From the NCBI GenBank assembly GCA_023387655.1, contig JAEWHR010000060.1, forward strand, positions 1-64,000: a DNA stretch of 64,000 bases, read 5' to 3'. Source of the stretch: Bacillota bacterium (GTDB lineage: Bacteria; Bacillota; Clostridia; Lachnospirales; Lachnospiraceae). Under the pieces are notes generated by a model that worked only from the letters and a program-made list of their open reading frames with translations, searched no databases and was not told the origin of the DNA. The translations under genes and the position numbers were made by a program. Below are positions 28,634-36,984 of this stretch, in pieces (the stretch's first letter is position 1; each line of letters opens with the position of its first letter).

Positions 28634-30379
28634 TTAGTTAATGGATCTCTTTACATAAGTCGTATGCAAAATCTCATGTGCCTTATGGCTTCCAGGTGCA
28701 CCAAGGAACTCTTCATAAACCTTTTTAACTGCTTCGTTTTCATGTGACATACGGAAAGGATTCGCAGCATCGGAGTCATAAAGTACCTTAGCACGAAGAG
28801 CACGAATGTCTGTAAAGTTACGAATGTATGCTGGGACATGAGGTTGACCACCACCATTGACACAACCGCCAGGACATCCCATGATTTCAATAAAGTGATA
28901 ATTTGCTTCTCCTGATTTTACTTTCTGAAGCAATTCTCTTGCATTGGATAGGCCAGAAGCTACGGCAACATTGACATCCATACCAGCAACATGGAAAGTT
29001 GCTTCTTTGATGCCTTGTACACCACGAACTTCTTTAAATTCAATTGGTGATTCATTATTCTCACCGGTTAACTTCCATACTGCAGTACGAAGAGCGGCTT
29101 CCATAACCCCTCCGGTGGTACCAAAGATAACAGCGGCACCGGTAGAGATACCAAGTGGATTGTCAAACTCTTCATCCGGTAAGGATAAGAAGTTAAGGCC
29201 AACCTTATCAATTAGACCAGCAAGTTCACGTACGGTCAAAGAATAATCTACATCTGGAACACCTGCAGCGGACTGATTCTCACGGCCAAGTTCGAACTTC
29301 TTTGCGGTACATGGCATAATACTTACGCTTACCATCTTCGCTGGGTCAATGCCAAGTTTCTTAGCATAATAGGTCTTTGCAATTGCACCAAACATCTGCT
29401 GTGGAGATTTACAGGAACTTAAGTTTTCTGTCATTTCAGGGAAGTAGTGCTCACAGTATTTAATCCATCCTGGAGAACAGGAAGTAATCAGCGGTAAAAC
29501 TCCACCATTTTGTACACGGTCAAGGAACTCGGTTGCTTCCTCCATAATGGTTAGGTCAGCACTGAAATTTGTATCAAATACTTTATTAAAGCCAATGCGT
29601 CGAAGAGCAGCAACCATCTTGCCTTCCACATTCGTTCCGATAGGTAATCCAAATGCTTCTCCAAGCCCTGCACGGACTGCCGGTGCTGTTTGGACGAATA
29701 CAAACTTCTCAGGGTCTGCAATTGCTTCTAATACTTCATCCGTGCTATTTTTTTCATAAAGCGCACCGGTAGGACAGACAGCGATACACTGGCCACAAGA
29801 CACGCAGCTTGTTTCGCCGAGACCCATATCAAAGGCAGAACCGATATTTGTTTTAAATCCTCTTTCATTTGCACCAATTACACCAATTCCTTGGGTTAGG
29901 GAACAGACAGCAGTACAGCGTCTACAAAGGATACACTTATTATTATCACGAACCATATGGGCTGCGGATTCATCTAGTTCATAGAACCCTTTCTCGCCAT
30001 CGTATAGGGCTTCGTCCTCAACACCGAGGTCCTTACATAATTTCTGTAACTCACAGTCACCACTTCTTACACAGGAGAGACATCTTCTATCATGGTTAGA
30101 AAGAATTAACTGTAACGTTCTTTTTCTAGATTTTAAAACTTTCGGAGTGTTTGTAAGCACCTCCATGCCCTCGTTAATTGGATATACACAGGAAGCTACT
30201 AAGCTTCTTGCACCTTTTACTTCTACCACACAGATACGGCAAGCACCAATCTCGTTGATTTCCTTAAGGTAACAAAGGGTTGGAATTTCAATGTGCGCTA
30301 ATCTGGCAGCTTCTAAGATGGTCGAACCTGCCGGAGCAGAGACTTCCATGCCGTTGATTTTTAAATTTATATTTGCCAT
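28634..30379 (-). CDS. hndD: [FeFe]-hydrogenase catalytic subunit, NADH-linked (HndD/HydA)
   Basis: 581 aa. Order: N-terminal [2Fe-2S] ferredoxin domain (IPTLCYLKE...GACRICVVEV), His-Cys cluster motif HDRRCLSCVRSGDC, two [4Fe-4S] sites (CILCRRCTAVC, CVSCGQCIAVCP), then the H-cluster domain with TSCSPGW, MPCTAKKFE and MGCPGGCVNGGGQP. Length and layout match HndD of Desulfovibrio and clostridial electron-bifurcating hydrogenases. It evolves or oxidises H2 in the cytoplasm. The start is ATG 30379 after GGAGGT; a longer frame to 30472 has no site. Last gene of the hnd operon. Confidence 0.95.
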   Translation of the reverse strand: MANINLKINGMEVSAPAGSTILEAARLAHIEIPTLCYLKEINEIGACRICVVEVKGARSLVASCVYPINEGMEVLTNTPKVLKSRKRTLQLILSNHDRRCLSCVRSGDCELQKLCKDLGVEDEALYDGEKGFYELDESAAHMVRDNNKCILCRRCTAVCSLTQGIGVIGANERGFKTNIGSAFDMGLGETSCVSCGQCIAVCPTGALYEKNSTDEVLEAIADPEKFVFVQTAPAVRAGLGEAFGLPIGTNVEGKMVAALRRIGFNKVFDTNFSADLTIMEEATEFLDRVQNGGVLPLITSCSPGWIKYCEHYFPEMTENLSSCKSPQQMFGAIAKTYYAKKLGIDPAKMVSVSIMPCTAKKFELGRENQSAAGVPDVDYSLTVRELAGLIDKVGLNFLSLPDEEFDNPLGISTGAAVIFGTTGGVMEAALRTAVWKLTGENNESPIEFKEVRGVQGIKEATFHVAGMDVNVAVASGLSNARELLQKVKSGEANYHFIEIMGCPGGCVNGGGQPHVPAYIRNFTDIRALRAKVLYDSDAANPFRMSHENEAVKKVYEEFLGAPGSHKAHEILHTTYVKRSIN

Positions 30380-30384
30380 TATGA

Positions 30385-30416
30385 CCTCCATTCTGCCGCA
30401 ACCTACTAATTTGGGC
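30385..30416 (-). promoter_or_regulatory. Hairpin plus Shine-Dalgarno site of hndD
   Basis: On the minus strand TGTCGC pairs with GCGGCA (one G-U), followed directly by GAATGGAGG and the ATG. Same layout as at clpB and three other genes. Confidence 0.5.
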
Positions 30417-30446
30417 GACAGCACAAATTTGCAAACCTGGAAGAAT

Positions 30447-30476
30447 AAAAATGAAATTTCAATGGATTTCATTTTT
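30447..30476 (-). other. Intra-operon hairpin hndC/hndD
   Basis: Perfect 11-bp arms AAAAATGAAAT and ATTTCATTTTT around an 8-nt loop in the 167-nt gap between hndC and hndD. Could be a partial terminator or a processing or stability element that sets the subunit ratio. Confidence 0.55.
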
Positions 30477-30546
30477 ACTCTTTCTATGTGAAGTATTAGA
30501 ATTTCTTAGACGGTGTTTTTTTGCGCCTTTGAAATTCTTTTCACAC

Positions 30547-32334
30547 TTATTTCTTACTGATTGCGCCGAATTTACATTTCTCCATACAAGCTCCACACTT
30601 GATACACTTATCTTGTATGATGACGTGAGGCTCGCGAACTTTTCCTTCAATTGCATTGTTTGGACAGACACGTGAACATAAGGTACAGCCTTTACACTTG
30701 TCTGCATCGATGGTATAGGATAGTAAGGATTTACATACACCAGCTGGACATTTCTTATCTACTACGTGGGCAATATATTCGTCTCTAAAATAGCGAAGTG
30801 TGGATAATACAGGGTTAGGAGCTGTTTGACCAAGACCACAAAGAGAGTTATCCTTGATGTAATAGCATAGCTCCTCTAACTTATCTAAGTCCTCTAATGT
30901 TCCATTGCCTTTTGTAATCTTTTCAAGAATTTCAAGCATGCGTTTGGTACCGATTCGACATGGTGTACATTTACCACAAGACTCATCCACCGTAAATTCT
31001 AAGAAGAACTTAGCGATATCAACCATACAGTTGTCTTCATCCATTACGATGAGCCCACCAGATCCCATCATAGAACCGATGGAAAGTAAGTTATCATAGT
31101 CAATAGGAATATCGAAATGCTCTACAGGAATACAACCGCCAGATGGACCACCAGTTTGAGCAGCTTTAAACTTCTTTCCGTTTGGAATACCACCACCAAT
31201 CTGTTCAACAACTTCACGTAGAGTGGTACCCATAGGGATTTCAACAAGACCAGTATTTTTAATTTTGCCACCAAGAGCGAATACCTTAGTACCCTTACTT
31301 TTTTCCGTGCCCATGGAAGCAAACCATTCTGCGCCATGTAAAATAATTGGAGGTATGTTAGCGTAGGTTTCTACGTTATTTAAAATCGTTGGTTTCTGGA
31401 ATAACCCTTTTTGTGCTGGAAATGGAGGACGTGGACGAGGTTCTCCGCGGTTACCTTCAATAGAAGTCATAAGAGCAGTCTCTTCTCCACAAACAAATGC
31501 ACCAGCACCAAGACGAAGGCCAACATCAAAGGAGAAATCAGTGCCAAAAATATTATCTCCAAGAAGCCCATACTCCCTTGCCTGATTTATTGCAATTTCA
31601 AGACGAGCAACAGCAATTGGGTACTCTGCACGTACATAGATATAGCCTTGATTTGCTCCTATTGCATATCCAGCAATAGCCATAGCTTCTAATATTACGT
31701 GAGGGTCACCTTCTAATACAGAACGATCCATGAAGGCACCTGGGTCACCTTCATCAGCATTACAACAGACAAATTTTTGATCAGCATCATTTCCTTTTGC
31801 AAGTTTCCATTTTAATCCGGTTGGGAATCCGCCGCCGCCACGGCCACGTAATCCGCTATCTAAGAGGACTTGTATTACATCATCCGGTGTCATCTCGGTA
31901 AGAACTTTACCAAGTGCTTCGTATCCTCTTGTTCCTATGTACTCTTCAATATTTTCTGGGTTAATTATACCGCAGTTACGAAGTGCGATTCTGTGCTGTT
32001 TTTTATAAAAATCCGTTTCGTTTAATGCTTTGATACCATCTTCTGTAACAGTCTCATTATAGAGAAGACGTTTTACAATTCTACCTTTTAATAGGTGTTC
32101 TGTTACAATCTCAGGGATATCGTTTGCATTAACCATAGAGTAAAATGTGCCTTCTGGATAAATTAACATAATTGGTCCTAAAGCACAAAGTCCGTGGCAA
32201 CCCGTTTGAACTACGGCTACCTCATCTTTAAGGCCGGCTTTTTCGATTTCAGTCTGTAATGCATCTAAAATAACCTGACTTCCGGAGGAAGTACAACCGG
32301 TTCCACCACAAACTAAGATGTGTGAACGATACAT
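30547..32334 (-). CDS. hndC: NADH-binding subunit of the hydrogenase (HndC/HydB, NuoF-like)
   Basis: 595 aa. N-terminal thioredoxin-like [2Fe-2S] domain (CGGTGC, TGCHGLC), NuoF core with the FMN/NAD glycine loop GLRGRGGGGFPTG, the N3-type [4Fe-4S] motif ESCGKCTPCRIG, and a C-terminal two-cluster ferredoxin (CKGCTLCSRVCP, CIKCGACMEKC). It exchanges electrons between NAD(H) and the hydrogenase, and is the bifurcating subunit in related enzymes. ATG follows GAGGAGG, 15 nt after hndB. Confidence 0.95.
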   Translation of the reverse strand: MYRSHILVCGGTGCTSSGSQVILDALQTEIEKAGLKDEVAVVQTGCHGLCALGPIMLIYPEGTFYSMVNANDIPEIVTEHLLKGRIVKRLLYNETVTEDGIKALNETDFYKKQHRIALRNCGIINPENIEEYIGTRGYEALGKVLTEMTPDDVIQVLLDSGLRGRGGGGFPTGLKWKLAKGNDADQKFVCCNADEGDPGAFMDRSVLEGDPHVILEAMAIAGYAIGANQGYIYVRAEYPIAVARLEIAINQAREYGLLGDNIFGTDFSFDVGLRLGAGAFVCGEETALMTSIEGNRGEPRPRPPFPAQKGLFQKPTILNNVETYANIPPIILHGAEWFASMGTEKSKGTKVFALGGKIKNTGLVEIPMGTTLREVVEQIGGGIPNGKKFKAAQTGGPSGGCIPVEHFDIPIDYDNLLSIGSMMGSGGLIVMDEDNCMVDIAKFFLEFTVDESCGKCTPCRIGTKRMLEILEKITKGNGTLEDLDKLEELCYYIKDNSLCGLGQTAPNPVLSTLRYFRDEYIAHVVDKKCPAGVCKSLLSYTIDADKCKGCTLCSRVCPNNAIEGKVREPHVIIQDKCIKCGACMEKCKFGAISKK

Positions 32335-32349
32335 AAGAAATCCTCCTCG

Positions 32350-32721
32350 CTATTTGATATAATTTTGGATTGTATATTCCTTGACAATCTGACCACGTAC
32401 CAAGTGTTTTTCCACCACTTCAAGTGCCTTTTCAGCTGTCATCTTTACATAAGTTACCTTTTCTTTTTCGGTTTCCATAACCTCTACTATTGGCTCATAT
32501 TGACACAAACCAATACATCCTGTTTGAGTTACCATAACGTTTGTAAGACCCTTTTCTTGTACCGCATTAGAGATAGCATTAAGAACAGGTCTTGCTCCAC
32601 TTGCAATGCCACAGGTAGCCATACCTACAACGACACGAGTATTTGCTACGGCTTCGTTACGAAGTCCAAGCTGATTTTGCATCTTCTCCCGGATTGCTTT
32701 TAATTCTTCAAGAGATTTCAT
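32350..32721 (-). CDS. hndB: Ferredoxin-like hydrogenase subunit HndB
   Basis: 123-aa thioredoxin-like [2Fe-2S] protein. Cys residues in GMATCGIASGAR and QTGCIGLCQYEP match HndB of NADP/NAD-reducing hydrogenases. It probably passes electrons between HndC and HndD or a further carrier. Start is ATG 32721 after GGAGG; the longest frame begins 7 codons earlier without a site. Close upstream of hndC. Confidence 0.88.
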   Translation of the reverse strand: MKSLEELKAIREKMQNQLGLRNEAVANTRVVVGMATCGIASGARPVLNAISNAVQEKGLTNVMVTQTGCIGLCQYEPIVEVMETEKEKVTYVKMTAEKALEVVEKHLVRGQIVKEYTIQNYIK

Positions 32722-32725
32722 AATT

Positions 32726-32751
32726 CCTCCATTCCTGCGCATATTCTGCGC
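32726..32751 (-). promoter_or_regulatory. Hairpin plus Shine-Dalgarno site of hndB
   Basis: Minus strand GCGCA-GAATA-TGCGC followed by AGGAATGGAGG. Another member of the hairpin/SD group. Confidence 0.5.
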
Positions 32752-32836
32752 TTATATTCTTAAGTACAAAGATCACGCAGGCACAAACATGATATGTTAA
32801 ATAAATATCAATCTTTCACATATCTCATTATTATTA

Positions 32837-32867
32837 CGCACAAACTAATTAATTCAAGGTTTGTGCG
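32837..32867 (-). other. Intra-operon hairpin upstream of hndB
   Basis: Perfect 9-bp arms CGCACAAAC and GTTTGTGCG around 13 nt, in the 217-nt gap between the HATPase gene and hndB. There is no long T tract, so it may be a processing or stabilising element rather than a terminator. Confidence 0.55.
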
Positions 32868-32938
32868 CAGGAATAATTCGCTGGTTTTTTGCCACCAAAC
32901 TGCCTGTAAGGACTTAGTACCAATTCAGACAAATCAAC

Positions 32939-33496
32939 TTATAAAATGAATCCTTGATCGACTTCTTGTTTATTTTCACTTAAGAAATCTCGTATATAAA
33001 TTGAGACCTCAGGTGTGTTAAACGGTACTTCATCAAGAATCATTCGAAATTCTCTAGTATCTAGGGTGAAATATTTGTTATCTACAGTGTATGTATATAA
33101 GAAATCTATCCGGTTATTCAATGTTATCAAAGTATGCAGTGTGCTTGTCATGTCTCCAAGCGGCATTCGATCAATATGAGAGAGTATAAAGCTTGCTGTA
33201 ACCACCGTACCTTCTCCTACAACAGACTCTATAGAAAAGTTACCGCCTGTGGAAATTGCCGCATATTGAAAAAACGGAATCCCAAGCCCCACCTTACGGG
33301 TTGTTCGCGTTGTATAAAAAGGATCTAAGACACTTGTTACTTGATCTTTCGACATGCCACAGCCATTATCTTCTATTACTATGGTCATGATATCCTTTTT
33401 TCTATCTGCAGTTACAGTAATTATAATAAGTGTTGCGCCTGCACGTATGGAGTTTTGAGCGATATCCAAAACGTTCAGCGAGATTTCCGGCATCAT
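32939..33496 (-). CDS. Small HATPase (histidine-kinase-like ATPase) in the hnd operon
   Basis: 185 aa. Bergerat ATP-binding fold with N box DIAQNSIRAGA, G1 box DNGCGM and G2 region GLGIPFF. There is no His-phosphotransfer domain, membrane segment or sensor domain, so it is not a normal sensor kinase; it resembles anti-sigma-factor kinases or orphan histidine-kinase catalytic domains. Such a gene is known to sit in clostridial hydrogenase operons. Its role is unproven; regulation of the hydrogenase or its expression is inferred. Confidence 0.8.
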   Translation of the reverse strand: MMPEISLNVLDIAQNSIRAGATLIIITVTADRKKDIMTIVIEDNGCGMSKDQVTSVLDPFYTTRTTRKVGLGIPFFQYAAISTGGNFSIESVVGEGTVVTASFILSHIDRMPLGDMTSTLHTLITLNNRIDFLYTYTVDNKYFTLDTREFRMILDEVPFNTPEVSIYIRDFLSENKQEVDQGFIL

Positions 33497-33572
33497 AATT
33501 GATTTCCTCTATTTCATGTTCTATAAAACAAAGCTATTTTTCAGACATTATAAGATGAAAATACGATTTATT

Positions 33573-34067
33573 TTATTCATACTTAGCCAGAATACCGTCC
33601 AAGTCGTCAATGGATAGTCTTCCGTATACATCATCATTAATGGTAAGAACAGGAGCTAAACCACAAGCACCAATACAGCGGCAAGCTTCTAAAGAAAATT
33701 TTCCGTCAGGGGTACATTCGCCGCTAGCGATTCCGAGTTTCTCCATAAGTTTACTGTAGAGGTCACCAGAACCTTTCACATAGCAAGCAGTACCAAGACA
33801 TACGGAAATTTTGAATTTCCCTTTTGGGTAAAGTGAGAATTGTGAATAAAAGGTTACTACTCCGTAGATTTTTTCTAAAGGAATATCTAATGTGTTTGAA
33901 ATAATGGTTTGAACTTCAATTGGAAGGTAGCCATAGATTTCTTGTGCCTTTTGAAGTATTGGCATTAAGGCACCTTTGTCACTTTTAAGCTCTTCTATGA
34001 CACTAATAAGTTCTGCCTCTTGCTCTTTTGTACCAGCAAAAGGAAGGGTTGTTTTCTGTGAGCCCAT
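33573..34067 (-). CDS. hndA: Hydrogenase subunit HndA/HydC (NuoE-like)
   Basis: 164-aa thioredoxin-like [2Fe-2S] protein. Helical N-terminus (LMPILQKAQEIYGYLP), the TFYSQFSLYPKGK segment, and cluster cysteines in CLGTACYVKGS and CRCIGACGLAPV as in NuoE. It links the NADH module to the rest of the complex. Start is ATG 34067, 8 nt after AGGAGG; the longer frame (34127) is unlikely. First gene of the hnd operon. Confidence 0.93.
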   Translation of the reverse strand: MGSQKTTLPFAGTKEQEAELISVIEELKSDKGALMPILQKAQEIYGYLPIEVQTIISNTLDIPLEKIYGVVTFYSQFSLYPKGKFKISVCLGTACYVKGSGDLYSKLMEKLGIASGECTPDGKFSLEACRCIGACGLAPVLTINDDVYGRLSIDDLDGILAKYE

Positions 34068-34079
34068 GATAAAACCTCC

Positions 34080-34097
34080 TTGATAGTTTTTTAACAA
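34080..34097 (-). promoter_or_regulatory. Rex-like operator in the hnd leader
   Basis: On the minus strand TTGTTAA, 4 nt, CTATCAA: 12 of 14 fixed positions of the Rex consensus (TTGTTAA-N4-TTAACAA), with a perfect left arm. It lies between the -10 box and the Shine-Dalgarno site of hndA. Rex senses NADH/NAD+, so control of an NADH-linked hydrogenase would make sense. Confidence 0.5.
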
Positions 34098-34131
34098 TCT
34101 TTTCGATGACATGTTGTCGAAAAACAATAAT

Positions 34132-34140
34132 ATTATAGCA
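34132..34140 (-). promoter_or_regulatory. Extended -10 promoter of the hnd operon
   Basis: Minus strand TGCTATAAT (TG-n-TATAAT). No good -35 at 16-18 nt; an extended -10 promoter would not need one. A second Rex-like sequence (TTGTTAA-N4-ATATCAT, 11 of 14) lies at 34163-34180, near the -35 position. Confidence 0.5.
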
Positions 34141-34356
34141 TGATATTAGTGAAAAATCCACAATGATATATATTTAACAATCAACAGAATAGAAATCCAG
34201 AATATGCAAATACACTACTTGTAATTGTACATGCATTAGGATACTTTAGATGGATTAAATGTAATAATTATAGAATTATATATGCTAAAAGTACAATATG
34301 GCACACAACTTAGTTAAGAAAATAACATAAATTTGGAAAAAATTATAAGAGTTTAG

Positions 34357-34385
34357 TTGAAAAGAATATTTGGCAATGTTATACT
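34357..34385 (+). promoter_or_regulatory. Sigma-A promoter of the DRTGG/HydS-like cluster
   Basis: TTGAAA, 17 nt, TATACT, leaving a leader of about 60 nt before the first gene, which has AAGGAGG. Confidence 0.7.
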
Positions 34386-34453
34386 GATATATAATCAAAA
34401 GTGCACAAAAAATATACAATATTGACAGTTTTAATTCAAGGAGGCATTCGCAC

Positions 34454-34804
34454 ATGACTGTAAGAGATGTAAAAGAAATACTTGGAGCACAAGTAATTAG
34501 CGGAGAAGAATTTTTAGAACGTGAGGCTCATACAGGTTGTGGGTCCGATATGATGAGTGATGTACTAGCATTTGTCAAAGAACAATGCGTATTATTAACT
34601 GGACTGTGTAATTTACAGGTGGTGCGTACTGCAGAGATGATGGATGTCGTATGTATTGTTTTTGTACGAGGGAAGAGACCAGATGAATCTATGATTGAGC
34701 TTGCAAATGAAAGAGAGATACCTCTATTATGTACAGCGCATCGAATGTTTTCTGCATGTGGGCTATTATATCAAAATGGACTACGTGGAGGTACTTCAAA
34801 TTGA
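34454..34804 (+). CDS. DRTGG-domain protein (first)
   Basis: 116 aa, soluble. The fold of a DRTGG domain is suggested by TVRDVKEILGAQVISG at the start and the later alternation of strands and helices (VVCIVFVRGKRPDESMIELANEREIPLLC). DRTGG domains occur with CBS domains and in phosphotransacetylases, and are thought to bind a ligand or mediate regulation. It overlaps the next gene by TTGA, so they are translationally coupled. Role inferred from context. Confidence 0.75.
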   Translation: MTVRDVKEILGAQVISGEEFLEREAHTGCGSDMMSDVLAFVKEQCVLLTGLCNLQVVRTAEMMDVVCIVFVRGKRPDESMIELANEREIPLLCTAHRMFSACGLLYQNGLRGGTSN

Positions 34805-35223
34805 GTAATACAATCACTTTAACTTATACGATATCTGGTGATGACTTTACTAGAGCAGGAGAAGCATCCAGTGATGTAAAAAAGAAGTTAAAACAGATGG
34901 GTGCAAAGCCAGAGGTTGTGAGGAAGGTTGCCATCTCCATGTATGAGGGAGAGATTAATATGGTAATACACGCCCATGGAGGAGAAATCACAATTTATAT
35001 TTCACCCAAAGAGGTCATCATCATATTAAAAGATAAAGGTCCAGGAATTGTAGATGTTGCACTTGCTATGCAAGCTGGATTTTCTACTGCGCCTGATAAT
35101 GTAAGAGCACTAGGATTTGGAGCAGGCATGGGTCTTCCCAATATGAAAAAGTACTCCGATGAAATGCAAATTGATACCGTATTAGGAGAAGGAACTACCG
35201 TGACATTAAAGGTTTTTATGTAG
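34801..35223 (+). CDS. RsbW-like ATP-binding protein
   Basis: 140 aa. Histidine-kinase-like ATPase of the anti-sigma-factor type: N box KVAISMYEGEINMVIHAHGG, G1 DKGPGI, G2 GFGAGMGLPNMKKYSDEM and the ending GEGTTVTLKV. The start is TTG at 34801, overlapping the previous stop (TTGA), 9 nt after GGAGG; the longer frame from 34729 runs inside the DRTGG gene. It could phosphorylate or sequester a partner; no sigma factor or anti-anti-sigma gene lies near. Confidence 0.82.
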   Translation: MSNTITLTYTISGDDFTRAGEASSDVKKKLKQMGAKPEVVRKVAISMYEGEINMVIHAHGGEITIYISPKEVIIILKDKGPGIVDVALAMQAGFSTAPDNVRALGFGAGMGLPNMKKYSDEMQIDTVLGEGTTVTLKVFM

Positions 35224-35265
35224 ATAAAGTAAGATAACGATGCATGAGATTGCAAGGAATCTTTT

Positions 35266-36582
35266 ATGAAGAGGGGGACGATGATGGGGAAATTTTATAC
35301 CGCAGTGCGATTAGAGGAAAGCCTTTGTATGGGGTGTATTAATTGCATTAAGCGCTGCCCTACCGAGGCAATAAGAGTTCGTAATCAAAAAGCGGTTATT
35401 ACAAAGGAATTTTGTATTGACTGTGGTGAGTGTATAAGAATATGTCCTCATCATGCTAAAAATGCGACGTATGATAGTATGGACATGATTAAGCAATACG
35501 ATTACACCATTGCGTTACCAGCACCTTCTTTATATGCACAGATGAATAACCTAGATGATATTAATATTGTTTTAAATGCATTAAAATTAATGGGATTCTC
35601 CGATGTATTTGAAGTAAGTGGCGCTGCTGAAATCTTGTCTGCTGCGACTAGAAAGTACATAGAAGAACATAGAGAGAAGTGGCCAATTATTAGTACAGCA
35701 TGCCCGGTGGTAACTAGGCTGATTCGTGTTCGTTTTCCTAATCTACTAGAGCATCTACTTCCATTAAAGCCACCAATTGATATAGCGGCAGAATTAGCAA
35801 GAAAAGAAGCGATGAAAAAAACGGGACTTTCGAAAGAGAAAATAGGAGTCTTTTTCATCTCCCCATGCCCTGCAAAGGTTACAGCAGTTAAAACGCCATT
35901 GGGGTATGAAAAAAGTGAGGTAGATGGAGTACTTGCAATTAAGGACGTGTATCCTCAATTAATTAGTTGTATGAAAATTGTAGCAAAGAGAGAGGAGCTA
36001 GAAGATTTAGTTATCTCGGGTAAAATAGGAATTAGTTGGGGTTCTAGTGGTGGAGAAGCAAGTGGTCTTCTAACGGATAGTTATCTGGCTGCGGATGGAA
36101 TTGAGAATATTATTCGTGTATTAGAAGATATGGAGGATCAGAAATTTACAAACCTAGAGTTTATTGAGTTAAATGCTTGTAGTGGAGGTTGCGTTGGGGG
36201 TGTTCTAACCGTTGAAAATCCCTATGTAGCAAAAGTAAAATTAAAAAGGCTTCGTAAATATATGCCTGTTGCAAGAACTCATATTCCCTTAGAAAGTATT
36301 GATATTGGCTGGACGCAGGAGGTAGAGTATGAACCAGTTTTTAATCTCGGAGTCAGTTTAATTGAAAGTATTGGTAAAGTAGCTATAGTAGAAGAATTAT
36401 GCAAAAAGTTTCCGGGGCTTGACTGCGGTTCCTGTGGAGCACCAACTTGTAAAGCTCTTGCAGAGGATATTGTGAGGGGGGTTGCAGAGGAAAATTATTG
36501 TATCCATATCTTTAGAGAATATGTGAGTAAGTTATCTGGAAATTTTCCTAAGGAAATTTTGGAGAAAAGTGAAAAAGAATAG
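35266..36582 (+). CDS. HydS-like [FeFe]-hydrogenase homologue (putative sensor)
   Basis: About 435 aa. N-terminal two-cluster ferredoxin (CMGCINCIKRCP, CIDCGECIRICP), then a hydrogenase-like domain with altered H-cluster motifs: STACPVV for TSCCPxW, SPCPAKV for MPCxxK, and NACSGGCVGG. One Cys of the first motif is replaced by Ala. The C-terminus has a four-Cys FeS domain (CKKFPGLDCGSCGAPTC). This matches the group C 'sensory' hydrogenases such as HydS of Thermotoga, though no PAS domain is present. The start may be ATG 35266, 35281 or 35284; each has a usable site. Confidence 0.82.
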   Translation: MKRGTMMGKFYTAVRLEESLCMGCINCIKRCPTEAIRVRNQKAVITKEFCIDCGECIRICPHHAKNATYDSMDMIKQYDYTIALPAPSLYAQMNNLDDINIVLNALKLMGFSDVFEVSGAAEILSAATRKYIEEHREKWPIISTACPVVTRLIRVRFPNLLEHLLPLKPPIDIAAELARKEAMKKTGLSKEKIGVFFISPCPAKVTAVKTPLGYEKSEVDGVLAIKDVYPQLISCMKIVAKREELEDLVISGKIGISWGSSGGEASGLLTDSYLAADGIENIIRVLEDMEDQKFTNLEFIELNACSGGCVGGVLTVENPYVAKVKLKRLRKYMPVARTHIPLESIDIGWTQEVEYEPVFNLGVSLIESIGKVAIVEELCKKFPGLDCGSCGAPTCKALAEDIVRGVAEENYCIHIFREYVSKLSGNFPKEILEKSEKE

Positions 36583-36636
36583 AAAGCAGGTAGATGAATT
36601 AAGGGGAAAAACAGAACTGGTAAGTTGGAGGAAAGA

Positions 36637-36984
36637 ATGACAAAGAAGGAATTTTTAAAAGTTAGCGATTTTAAAGTGATTAATGAAGGTAAGAACTTAG
36701 ATATTGAAGTAAAGGCTCCATTTTGTTGTGATTTATTAAGTATTGCAATGAGCAAAATTCCAACTGGAGCTGTCTGGGTGACAGTAATGGGAAATATAAA
36801 TACCTTAGCGGTTGCAACCTTAACGGAAGTAGCTTGTGTAATTTTAGCGGAGGGAATTACGCTTGATTTTGCTGCACTATCAAAAGCGAAAAGTGAAGGA
36901 ATTACAGTATTAGCGTCTGACCTTCCTATATTTGATGCAGCGTATGGGGTATACCAAATCATTCATGCTTCATCTAACTTATGA
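36637..36984 (+). CDS. DRTGG-domain protein (second)
   Basis: 115 aa. Similar in size and pattern to the DRTGG protein at 34454: KVSDFKVINEG at the start, a central strand region (GAVWVTVMGNINTLAVA) and ITVLASDLPIFDAAYGVY. Only distantly like the first copy. Start is ATG 36637 after GGAGG; the frame from 36625 has that site inside. The next gene overlaps its end. Probably a regulatory ligand-binding module. Confidence 0.72.
   Translation: MTKKEFLKVSDFKVINEGKNLDIEVKAPFCCDLLSIAMSKIPTGAVWVTVMGNINTLAVATLTEVACVILAEGITLDFAALSKAKSEGITVLASDLPIFDAAYGVYQIIHASSNL

Noticed and set aside
36495..36962. 155-codon antisense frame in the HydS-like cluster
   Set aside because: Covers the end of the HydS-like gene and the second DRTGG gene, both of which have family motifs and ribosome sites.
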